Translations under genes and position numbers: made by a program
Shown here: piece after piece, positions 44,734-52,500 of the stretch
How the letters are laid out: each line of letters opens with the position of its first letter
Numbering within the stretch: the first letter of the stretch is position 1
Notes under the pieces: model-generated
Databases searched by the model: none
Seen by the model: only the letters and a program-made list of their open reading frames with translations
Told to the model about the DNA's origin: nothing
From: Methanospirillum purgamenti
GTDB taxonomy: Archaea; Halobacteriota; Methanomicrobia; Methanomicrobiales; Methanospirillaceae
Assembly (NCBI RefSeq): GCF_018502485.1
Contig: NZ_CP075546.1
DNA length: 64,000 nt
Strand: one strand, 5' to 3'

Positions 44734-45600
44734 TTATACGATCTGAGTTCCTTCCTTCTGAACCACGTTTTTGAACTGTTCCATACACTGACGCGTGACA
44801 GGACCTGGCTTTCCAGTGCCAATATCACGACCATCAATCCATGTAATCGGGGCCACCTCGGCCGCTGTTCCTGTAACAAAGACTTCATCTGCACAATAGA
44901 GATCATAATATCCCATGTTGCGCTCAACTACAGAGAATCCGAGTGAGTTTGCAATCTCTATAGCGACCATCCGGGTAATCCCTCTTAGATTATTCAATGT
45001 CGGCGGGGTGATAATTACTCCATTCTTTACAACAAAGATATTATCTCCTGATCCCTCTGAAACATATCCATTGGTGTCAAAAAAGATTGCTTCATCTCCA
45101 CCCTTACAATTTGCCTCTATTTTAGCCAGAATATTATTCAGATAATTCAGACTTTTTACGTTTGGAGGGAGAGCTTCAGCTGGATTTCTCCGGACTGATA
45201 CCGTGATGGCTTTTAGACCCTTTTCATATAAGTCTCCATACATGGCTCCCCATTCAACTGCCATGATAACAACACAGGCCTTTGAACATTTTCGTGGATC
45301 AAGCCCAAGATCTCCTACTCCACGACTCACGATAGGTCTGATATAAGCATCTTTGAGATTGTTTCGCTTACATGTTTCAATAATTGCAGCAGTCATCTCT
45401 TCTTTCGTGATCGGAATCTTCAAATCGATGGTTTTTGCAGAATCATAGAGTCGATCAAGGTGTTCCCCAAGTCTGAATATTCGGCCGGAATATCCACGAA
45501 TACCTTCAAAAACTCCGTCACCATAGAGAAATCCATGATCAAATACTGATACCTTTGCCTCCTCTTTGGGATAGAAATTCCCATCGATATATATCTGCAT
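44734..45600 (-). CDS. ilvE: Branched-chain amino acid aminotransferase
   Basis: PLP-dependent transaminase for the last step of valine, leucine and isoleucine synthesis. There are 288 residues, the usual length of fold-type IV aminotransferases. Motifs: HGFLYGDGVFEGIRGYSGRI, catalytic Lys in PPNVKSLNYLNNILAK and SEGSGDNIFVVKNG. The alternative D-amino-acid aminotransferase or ADC lyase identity is less likely, given GRIFRLGEHLDRL and EVFVTGTAAEVAPI. It lies 84 bases downstream of cfbB on the same strand. Confidence 0.92.
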   Translation of the reverse strand: MQIYIDGNFYPKEEAKVSVFDHGFLYGDGVFEGIRGYSGRIFRLGEHLDRLYDSAKTIDLKIPITKEEMTAAIIETCKRNNLKDAYIRPIVSRGVGDLGLDPRKCSKACVVIMAVEWGAMYGDLYEKGLKAITVSVRRNPAEALPPNVKSLNYLNNILAKIEANCKGGDEAIFFDTNGYVSEGSGDNIFVVKNGVIITPPTLNNLRGITRMVAIEIANSLGFSVVERNMGYYDLYCADEVFVTGTAAEVAPITWIDGRDIGTGKPGPVTRQCMEQFKNVVQKEGTQIV

Positions 45601-45684
45601 ACCAAAGTATCTGACTCACTTTCTCTTAAAGGATCATCATTTTCGATCAGATCCATATCAAAAATAGAAGATCCCAGGTCTTCT

Positions 45685-47076
45685 TTAGTGTTGGTCACCT
45701 GAACAAGCGGATAAATAGGAGAAAAGAAGAGCACGAGAAGGGACCGGGTGCAGGTGTGTATATGAACCAATGACATTCTGCATAACAATCCCATCATGTA
45801 CCTTATCAATACCAAATCCCCGGTTAAGTTCATAAGCATAAGAAATTCCTGAATCCGGGTGAACGGTAGAATAGTGAAATGCATGACCTCGTATAGGAAG
45901 TGAAACATTTTTAGAAATCGGACATGAAGGAGTCGTTCTACCGGTTACATAGGTGACAACACGCTTTTTTGGAATAGTACAGGTTGCAGGAAGCACTCCA
46001 GCCATTTGAAAAGAATCACCGGTATGAAGACCTGAGAAATCCTGAAGAACTTCTATCTTTCTGCAAAGATACATAAGCCCGCCACATTCTGCCAATATAG
46101 GAACCCCATTTATTGCAAGCCGATTTATATCCTCAATCATCGCATGATTCTGAAATAATTCTCTACCATAATACTCTGGGTATCCACCGCCCAATATGTA
46201 TCCGTCTGCATCAGGTAGTGTATCATGGATTGGTGAAAAAAATGTTATCTCATAACCTGCAGATTCAATCAAAGAGAACAAATCAGCATAATAAAAATTG
46301 AAAGCCTCATCTCTGGCTATCCCAATAGTTCCCGATTTCTTACTTGTTCGTGGGGTGAAAAGATCTGGTATTTTTTTTGGGGATTCCAATTCACGAGATA
46401 ATGACATCAGGAGATCGAGATCAAGATGACTGCATATCATCTCTACTATCGATTCCACCCGGTTCAGGAATGGTTGGTCTTTTAATCCCTCTTCAAAAGG
46501 AACAAGACCTAAATGACGCATAGTAAGATCCAGGTTATCTACCCGGGGGATTGCCCCAATTACCGGAATATTACAATAATGTCTGATAGCCTCGGTTGCT
46601 TTCCGGATATGTTTCTCGCCTCGTACATTATTGAGAATCACACCGGCAATGATGACACCGGGATCAAACTTCATAAACCCATAAAGCAATGCAGCAGCAC
46701 TGCGGGTTATACTTCTCGCATCAATTACCAAAATTATGGGGATTTGTAGCAGTTTAGCTATCGATGCAGTACTCCCGATATCATCAGTACTCTCTGCTCC
46801 TTCATAGAGACCACGTACACCTTCAATTATTGCAATATCTGCTCCAATGCAAGCATGTTTAAATACTGCATAGATTTCATCCTGACTCATTACAAATGAA
46901 TCTAGATTCCGGCAAAGACGACCGGTAACTCCCGTAAGGTATGACGGATCAATATAATCCATCCCGACTTTAAATGTCTGGACAGTCCATCTTTTGGCAA
47001 GTGCAGCAGCAATGGCAAGAGTAATGCTCGTTTTCCCTGATCCCGAACGATCTCCGGAAATCAGGAATGCTTTCAT
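45685..47076 (-). CDS. cfbB: Ni-sirohydrochlorin a,c-diamide synthase
   Basis: ATP- and glutamine-dependent amidase that converts Ni-sirohydrochlorin to its a,c-diamide in coenzyme F430 synthesis. There are 463 residues. The N-terminal P-loop domain has SGDRSGSGKTSITLAIAA and KVGMDYIDPSYLTGVTGR. The C-terminal class I glutaminase has the nucleophile Cys in ILAECGGLMYLC and His in RGHAFHYSTV. It resembles CobB/CbiA, but gene context (cfbA, cfbE, cfbD) favours CfbB. It overlaps cfbD by 4 bases (ATGA). Confidence 0.92.
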   Translation of the reverse strand: MKAFLISGDRSGSGKTSITLAIAAALAKRWTVQTFKVGMDYIDPSYLTGVTGRLCRNLDSFVMSQDEIYAVFKHACIGADIAIIEGVRGLYEGAESTDDIGSTASIAKLLQIPIILVIDARSITRSAAALLYGFMKFDPGVIIAGVILNNVRGEKHIRKATEAIRHYCNIPVIGAIPRVDNLDLTMRHLGLVPFEEGLKDQPFLNRVESIVEMICSHLDLDLLMSLSRELESPKKIPDLFTPRTSKKSGTIGIARDEAFNFYYADLFSLIESAGYEITFFSPIHDTLPDADGYILGGGYPEYYGRELFQNHAMIEDINRLAINGVPILAECGGLMYLCRKIEVLQDFSGLHTGDSFQMAGVLPATCTIPKKRVVTYVTGRTTPSCPISKNVSLPIRGHAFHYSTVHPDSGISYAYELNRGFGIDKVHDGIVMQNVIGSYTHLHPVPSRALLFSYLSACSGDQH

Positions 47077-48137
47077 GCCATACTCCGAAGGATAGCTCCA
47101 AATTCTGATTCAACAATTGACCGAACACCAAGAGTCTTGGGATGAAGATCTATTTCCACTACAACATGAGCATGTCCAAGATCTTTGAGAGGTGCAACCT
47201 GTCGTGGCCCATTCGTGATTGAGAAACATTCTATGCCATCAGTATATTTTTGTTCAATCGCATGAGGAACTCCGGTAAGTAAAGCAAAATCCGGATTATC
47301 TTCCTGTATCCATTTCCCAAGAAGATCTCCGGTTGCTCCATATTCATCAAGAGCCCCCTGTTTTACGTATGAAAGACCTCCAGAATCCAGGTCACGAATT
47401 ATACGCTCTGCATCACGTTTCACCTTTGGAAGACCACGCAATTCAAGGTTTGCAGAATACGAAATGTTCGCATTGGGAGCAATCTCATGCAATGCTAGAA
47501 GACTATCAGCAAACATGTATGCAGTCTCTTTTTTTGCATTCATAACAGCTACTCCCTTTTTCCCTTCACGGATAAGTTCAACCAGCCTTTTCGCTACCAG
47601 GTGCTTTAAGTCACCTCGTGATGGTTCAATATATTCCTTCACCGCTGCACCACGAAGTCGTTCAACCTGATTTGCTGCCTTTAAAAGAACCTGTTGACGT
47701 GATAATTCATCATGAGTGATCCATCCAATGTCTGCTGCAGGTTTGAGTGTAGCTACAACTCCATCAATGTTTTCGGTAAAACCTGCATGGATATCTACTG
47801 CAATTGTCTCGGTTAGTACCCCTGAGTTATCTATTGCTGCCTGCAAATCTTCTCCGATGATCATAGATACACATGTTCCCATGACTGCCATCCGTTTTGG
47901 AGAAAATTTTTCTTCTGCATAAAGCAGAACATCTTCCAGCCGGGATTGTCCTCCGAACACAAATTCATTCTCTGCAAGTGAGGTTGTCAGGACTCGCATT
48001 CCATCCTCTTCCAACAGTCGGGCATGTTTAAATGAACATCCGGAAGGGCCATGCAAAACAGCGACATCTACTTCAAGATCTCTGGCTGTATAAAGTGCAG
48101 CAACTATTGAACTGGGGCGGGGCTGTACATATTTCAT
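47073..48137 (-). CDS. cfbD: Ni-sirohydrochlorin a,c-diamide reductive cyclase subunit (NifD-like)
   Basis: NifD-like component that, with the reductase CfbC, reduces the tetrapyrrole and forms the gamma-lactam ring on the way to F430. There are 354 residues from ATG 48137, which shares an A with the cfbE stop (TAATG); a GTG at 48146 is in frame. GGTGGA is the ribosome binding site. Conserved cysteines: LHGPSGCSFKHARLLEEDG and MGTCVSMIIGEDL. CfbC is not in this window, so this gene must work with a protein encoded elsewhere. Confidence 0.93.
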   Translation of the reverse strand: MKYVQPRPSSIVAALYTARDLEVDVAVLHGPSGCSFKHARLLEEDGMRVLTTSLAENEFVFGGQSRLEDVLLYAEEKFSPKRMAVMGTCVSMIIGEDLQAAIDNSGVLTETIAVDIHAGFTENIDGVVATLKPAADIGWITHDELSRQQVLLKAANQVERLRGAAVKEYIEPSRGDLKHLVAKRLVELIREGKKGVAVMNAKKETAYMFADSLLALHEIAPNANISYSANLELRGLPKVKRDAERIIRDLDSGGLSYVKQGALDEYGATGDLLGKWIQEDNPDFALLTGVPHAIEQKYTDGIECFSITNGPRQVAPLKDLGHAHVVVEIDLHPKTLGVRSIVESEFGAILRSMA

Positions 48138-49351
48138 TATTTCCACCGTTTTACAGATAATAGAATAAGAGGACTATTCAGACATTTTGCACATTTGATG
48201 CCTTCTTCAGGAGAGACAGCAAGGGTGCAGGAAATATCATAAGATTCACAAAACCCGATAATGTCGGTACTCATTATCCGTTTATCACCAGGTATAAGAA
48301 TAACGGATTGAGGTCGAATTTTTTCAATTGATGATATAATTTCTTTGGTTGTAAAATTTTCACAAACTGATGCTGATTCCTGTCCAATAATAATTGTAAC
48401 TGGTTTATCACCAACTATTTCTTTTCCAAAACGAAAAGAATCCATCGTAGTAGCTAAACAAGTGCCGCTGTTTGAATTATCAATAATTATATAACCGTCA
48501 TCATGGAAAACTTCCATGCGACCTGGAAGGGCAGTAAATTCTGATAATTTATCTGGTTTAATTCCAAGGAGAAGAGCAGCACCAGCTGCCAGCATCAAAG
48601 GAGTCTGATAACCGGGGAGAGTCAGGAGAGGATTAGAAAATTCTCCGGTTATTCCTAAATAATTATAAAAAGCAGTTGACCCTTCAATAGTTATCAGGTC
48701 TTTTACAAAAATTGCACCTGTGTGTTGAAGCAAAACACCGGGTGCAACCAGAACTTTCTCCATCACATGGGATTGTTCAGATTTTACTGTAAAGGCACTT
48801 CTTTTCTCATTCGCGATAGAATAATCAAGTCCTGAAGTGATAATCCCCAAGGATCCTATACCACAAAATCCTATTGAAATCTCTGCAATGAACCATCCAT
48901 TAGGAGGAATGAATGCAGATGTGGTTAATAGAGAAGCAGGTGTGATAGAATATCTTCCAATTACTTCCTTTTCAGGATATCTATACAGTCCGCTCGATGT
49001 CTGTAACAAACCAGGTCCCTGCATAAGAAATGCCAGAGCTGTTGCTGTCGTAGATTTTCCCTGTTTTCCGGTAATTTCGACAACAGTTTTCGAAAAATTG
49101 TTCCCCAGTATCCATCTTACAGCAGCATGATGAGATATTACCGGTGATGAAATCTCATGAAGAAGAGCGTAATCCGGATCTAGATGAACCGGGGCGACCA
49201 CAAGATCATACGATCGAGAACGTGCTATCTCGGGAATAATTCCTTCCTGACCACGATAGACATCAACCATATCTATATCATGACCAAGACGGGAGAGGTG
49301 ATCAGCAATCACCTTTCCTCCATGGATAGTATCCAGAACAAGTATTTGCAT
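48137..49351 (-). CDS. cfbE: Coenzyme F430 synthase (Mur ligase-like)
   Basis: Final F430 enzyme: ATP-dependent closure of the six-membered carbocyclic ring of 15,17(3)-seco-F430. There are 404 residues. The Mur-ligase ATP-binding motif is VVEITGKQGKSTTATALA (about residues 95-112); later motifs are PLMLAAGAALLLGI, LPGRMEVFHDDGYIIIDNSN and VTIIIGQESASVC. It overlaps cfbA at the start (shared ATG/TGA bases at 49351) and cfbD at the end. Confidence 0.92.
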   Translation of the reverse strand: MQILVLDTIHGGKVIADHLSRLGHDIDMVDVYRGQEGIIPEIARSRSYDLVVAPVHLDPDYALLHEISSPVISHHAAVRWILGNNFSKTVVEITGKQGKSTTATALAFLMQGPGLLQTSSGLYRYPEKEVIGRYSITPASLLTTSAFIPPNGWFIAEISIGFCGIGSLGIITSGLDYSIANEKRSAFTVKSEQSHVMEKVLVAPGVLLQHTGAIFVKDLITIEGSTAFYNYLGITGEFSNPLLTLPGYQTPLMLAAGAALLLGIKPDKLSEFTALPGRMEVFHDDGYIIIDNSNSGTCLATTMDSFRFGKEIVGDKPVTIIIGQESASVCENFTTKEIISSIEKIRPQSVILIPGDKRIMSTDIIGFCESYDISCTLAVSPEEGIKCAKCLNSPLILLSVKRWK

Positions 49352-49752
49352 CAGATCAGGTCAAGTGCCGCCTTTGCGTTCTCCATCATGAGGTCTGCCA
49401 AGAGCGGATTTGGTCCGATAGGATCAGCGTATACGAGAGGGACTTCCTTGTTTGCGAGTGCAAAAAGACCTCGTTTCTGGCCTGCAGCAAGTCCAAGGAT
49501 TCCAGGGATATCCTCATCTATATGAACTCCGCGGGCGAGGAAAAGGGGAACGACAGCAATACTGTCAACATTATCATTTCTGAACATATCAAGCGATTCT
49601 TTAATGGTTGGCTGGTTAAATTCCATAAATCCGCATCTGACGATATAATCAGGATGTTTCTGCTGAATTAGATCTGCAGTTTTTGTAATGAGATCTTTAT
49701 TGTATTCCTTTTTACTACCATGTCCTACTAGAAGAATTCCAGTTTTTGTCAT
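49351..49752 (-). CDS. cfbA: Sirohydrochlorin nickelochelatase
   Basis: Small CbiX-type chelatase inserting Ni(II) into sirohydrochlorin, first step of F430 synthesis. From ATG 49752 there are 133 residues (the frame extends to a GTG at 49773). The first metal-binding His is in LLVGHGSKKEYN; the second site is in VPLFLARGVHIDEDIPG. The length matches the short archaeal CbiX/CfbA. It is the first gene of cfbA-E-D-B. Cobalt chelation for vitamin B12 is possible in vitro, but the context points to nickel. Confidence 0.92.
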   Translation of the reverse strand: MTKTGILLVGHGSKKEYNKDLITKTADLIQQKHPDYIVRCGFMEFNQPTIKESLDMFRNDNVDSIAVVPLFLARGVHIDEDIPGILGLAAGQKRGLFALANKEVPLVYADPIGPNPLLADLMMENAKAALDLI

Positions 49753-49942
49753 TCTCAATAGGTACTCCTGCACGTAATAAAATAGTTACCAAATGTTATA
49801 CTCTTTAGAAATATGTATCAAGATCTTCTCATCTGGGATACATTCTTCATAATTATAGAAAAGTATTGTTCTGGTTTTTATTGAGAAACCAGAGAGAACC
49901 TTATACCCAAGTAGGATCGATGATTATGGACAAGGATTACTA

Positions 49943-51046
49943 ATGGATACGAATTTCAATCTCTTTATCGGGGAAAAACTAATAAAAACTCCAATTGCTG
50001 TAGCCTGCATGGCAGGTATAACAGATGGTGCATATATTCGCAATGTCGCAGAACATATCGGTCTTGGAATAATAGGAGGTTATGCAATCGATGACCTTAC
50101 TATTCAGGCAGCACGAGCACTCTCTGATCAGGGAAGAGAAGAGTTTTTACCTAGAAATGTTGTAGAGGACATCAAAGGTCAGGTAGCGCTTATTGAAGCA
50201 TCTGGTGTTGTACCGGTAGTAAATATCAGGGCTTCGGAATCAGGGTCTTTGGCTGCCCTTGCTCAGGAGCTCGGTAATTCAATAGTATATGAGATTGATG
50301 CACATTGCCGACAGCAACCTATGATAGATGCACGAAGTGGTGAATTTCTACTCCATCATCCGGAGGTTCTGATAGCTTATGTTCAGGCATTAAAAATATC
50401 TGGAGTTCTAGTATCGGTCAAGATACGCGCAGGAGTAGCATCAGATGATGTTGAATTATCCCGTCTTCTCTGGAAGGCCGGAGCAGATATCTTACATATC
50501 GACCTGATGGACTATGGTTATTCGTATCTGAAGAAAATTCGCGACGCATCACCAATTTTTATCATAGCAAATAATTCCATTAATACCTTTGAAAAAGCCA
50601 AAGACATGTTTGCTCATGGTGCGGATATGATATCACTGGCAAGAAAGTCAGATTCTGAAACACTTTCCTCTTTACGAGCACAAATAGCCCAATACACAAA
50701 GGAACATGGCTGGTATAATGCCCCAAAACAATTGTGTCGTGGGGGAGACATTAGATCACTTGCCTTTTGTTGTATGCCGGTAAAACCATGCCCCCTTCTT
50801 CCCACCCTAGAAAAATACAAAATATCTCCTCAGGAGTTTGTTTCAATGAAGATGGAAGCTGTCAAAGGAACACCTCTTGAACAAGGAGCAAATACCTGTT
50901 TTGGTAGTCTGGCATACTGCTGCAAAGATTCTACACCCTGTATGTTCCGCGATGCATCACTTCGGCAGGCAGGTCTAAAAAAATCTACTTATATGGATTT
51001 AAAGCGGGAAGTTTCCAAAAAATTACTAAAGAAAATTTTTTCATGA
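49943..51046 (+). CDS. Methanogenesis marker 9 domain protein (Dus-like TIM barrel plus Cys-rich C-terminus)
   Basis: 367 residues. The first 240 form a TIM barrel resembling tRNA-dihydrouridine synthase (TPIAVACMAGITDGAYI, VVNIRASESGS, VSVKIRAGVASDDVE, GADMISLARKS). The C-terminal part holds two similar cysteine motifs, AFCCMPVKPCPLL and AYCCKDSTPCMFRD, with extra Cys at CRGGDI and TCFG. These are typical of marker 9 proteins found across methanogens and may bind a metal cluster. It overlaps the CitG-like gene by 4 bases. Confidence 0.82.
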   Translation: MDTNFNLFIGEKLIKTPIAVACMAGITDGAYIRNVAEHIGLGIIGGYAIDDLTIQAARALSDQGREEFLPRNVVEDIKGQVALIEASGVVPVVNIRASESGSLAALAQELGNSIVYEIDAHCRQQPMIDARSGEFLLHHPEVLIAYVQALKISGVLVSVKIRAGVASDDVELSRLLWKAGADILHIDLMDYGYSYLKKIRDASPIFIIANNSINTFEKAKDMFAHGADMISLARKSDSETLSSLRAQIAQYTKEHGWYNAPKQLCRGGDIRSLAFCCMPVKPCPLLPTLEKYKISPQEFVSMKMEAVKGTPLEQGANTCFGSLAYCCKDSTPCMFRDASLRQAGLKKSTYMDLKREVSKKLLKKIFS

Positions 51047-51873
51047 TTCCCGAAATATCTAGAACTGAACGAGCCCAGCTTGCGATGACTTTAGAGGTAT
51101 GTGCTTGGAATAAACCTGGAAATATAGATCGGTGTCATGATTATCCTGATACAAAACTGCAGCATTTTCTTGCTTCAGTAATCTTTTGCAGACCGGTTTT
51201 GGAAAAAGCAGAACAAAATATAGGTTCAATTGGAACACTCATCAAGGAGGCTACCATTCTTACCGGACGACATAAAGGTGGGAATACTCATTTTGGAGCT
51301 TTTATCCTTCTCATACCACTTCTTATGGGAGGAACAATACAAGAAGCTTACCGGCTTGTAAAAGAATCGACAATTGATGATGCACTGGAATTTTATGATG
51401 CTTTTGCACATACTGCCGTGAGGGTCAGAGAATCTGATGAACTGGATATCAATGATCCTCAGGCAAAAGAAGAACTAAAAAGCCGGGGAATGACATTTTT
51501 TGATGTAATGAAATATTCTTCACCTCATGACCTGGTTGCTAAAGAAATAATATCTGGTTTTCCTCTCACCAGATATACAGCAGATCTTCTTTTTTCATCT
51601 CATAATGACAAATGTCAGATATCACAGGTATTTCTTACCCTCCTTTCTGAATATCCGGATACATTTATTGCAAAAAAATTTGGATCTCATGCATCAGAAA
51701 AAGTTAGAGATATGGCAATTATGGTAAAGAAAGGATCTATGACTTTAGAAGAATTAGATAATTATTGTCTGATGAATGGATACAATCCCGGCTCCCTGGC
51801 AGATATTATGATATCAGGAATCTATATTGCTTTGGGAGAGGGGTGGCAGTGGGATCACGATTGTATCCAATAG
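51043..51873 (+). CDS. CitG/MdcB-like triphosphoribosyl-dephospho-CoA synthase family protein
   Basis: 276 residues, family of enzymes that attach ribosyl groups derived from ATP. Motifs are LEVCAWNKPGNIDRCHDYPD, LTGRHKGGNTHFGAFILLIP and YTADLLFSSHND, with GSLADIMISGIYIALGEGW near the end. No citrate lyase or malonate decarboxylase is present, so the classical role is unlikely. Homologues accompany tetrahydromethanopterin-linked C1 genes in methylotrophs (Orf5), suggesting a cofactor-synthesis role. Overlaps marker 9 (ATGA) and the next gene. Confidence 0.8.
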   Translation: MIPEISRTERAQLAMTLEVCAWNKPGNIDRCHDYPDTKLQHFLASVIFCRPVLEKAEQNIGSIGTLIKEATILTGRHKGGNTHFGAFILLIPLLMGGTIQEAYRLVKESTIDDALEFYDAFAHTAVRVRESDELDINDPQAKEELKSRGMTFFDVMKYSSPHDLVAKEIISGFPLTRYTADLLFSSHNDKCQISQVFLTLLSEYPDTFIAKKFGSHASEKVRDMAIMVKKGSMTLEELDNYCLMNGYNPGSLADIMISGIYIALGEGWQWDHDCIQ

Positions 51874-52454
51874 ACAACATTTTTATTGAGGGAATCAACG
51901 AAGTTATCGTCTCAACCTGTTATAATGCTGCACCAATGGGCATTATTCTGAAGAATAATTCCTTATCGATGATTGTGTTCCGAACAAGTCATACTGCTGA
52001 AAATATAATCAGAGATGGTTGGATAGTTGCACATATTACACATGATCCAGTTCTTTTTGTAAGAACTACCTTTGAAGATCTTTCTAGTGAATCATATGTT
52101 GAAGAGAAAATTGGAGAATATCATATCCAACGTCTGCGCAGTGTTCAAAACTGGATTCTTTGTAAAGCACAAATTCTGAATAAAACCTCTGAAAAAATAT
52201 TTGTTGGATTGGAACCAGTCCATATTGCATTGACACCAGAACCACCACATCCGGTCCATCGTGGTTTTAACAATGTAATTGAAGCAACAGTTCATGCAAC
52301 CCGGTATATTTTATACCAGGATACGAAGCTTGCAGAGCTAATCAGGCATCATGGGGACCTGGTTATGAGATGTGGAGGAGAATCAGAAAAACGAGCGATG
52401 AAACTTCTATATACTTTTGTAAATTCAAAAAATCCCGGAACATTTTTTGAGTGA
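51849..52454 (+). CDS. DUF447 family protein
   Basis: About 201 residues. The family core begins at IEGINEVIVSTCYNAAPMGI, with NGWIVAHITHDP-like strand VAHITHDPVLFVRTTFEDL, and a split-barrel, flavin-reductase-like fold is expected. The end has AELIRHHGDLVMRCGGESEK. The frame is open back to 51765, but that part lies inside the preceding gene. GTG 51849 is my choice; GTG 51843 and TTG 51861 are alternatives. DUF447 proteins occur in tetrahydromethanopterin and methanofuran gene clusters. Confidence 0.78.
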   Translation: MGSRLYPIDNIFIEGINEVIVSTCYNAAPMGIILKNNSLSMIVFRTSHTAENIIRDGWIVAHITHDPVLFVRTTFEDLSSESYVEEKIGEYHIQRLRSVQNWILCKAQILNKTSEKIFVGLEPVHIALTPEPPHPVHRGFNNVIEATVHATRYILYQDTKLAELIRHHGDLVMRCGGESEKRAMKLLYTFVNSKNPGTFFE

Positions 52455-52500
52455 AATATAATTTATTTTATATCTGTAGTTAATGTTTTGTGATTGAAAT

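Noticed and set aside
47073..48137. A second nitrogenase alpha or NifE gene
   Set aside because: It is only 354 residues, lacks the cofactor His/Cys pair, and sits among F430 genes, so CfbD is the better call.
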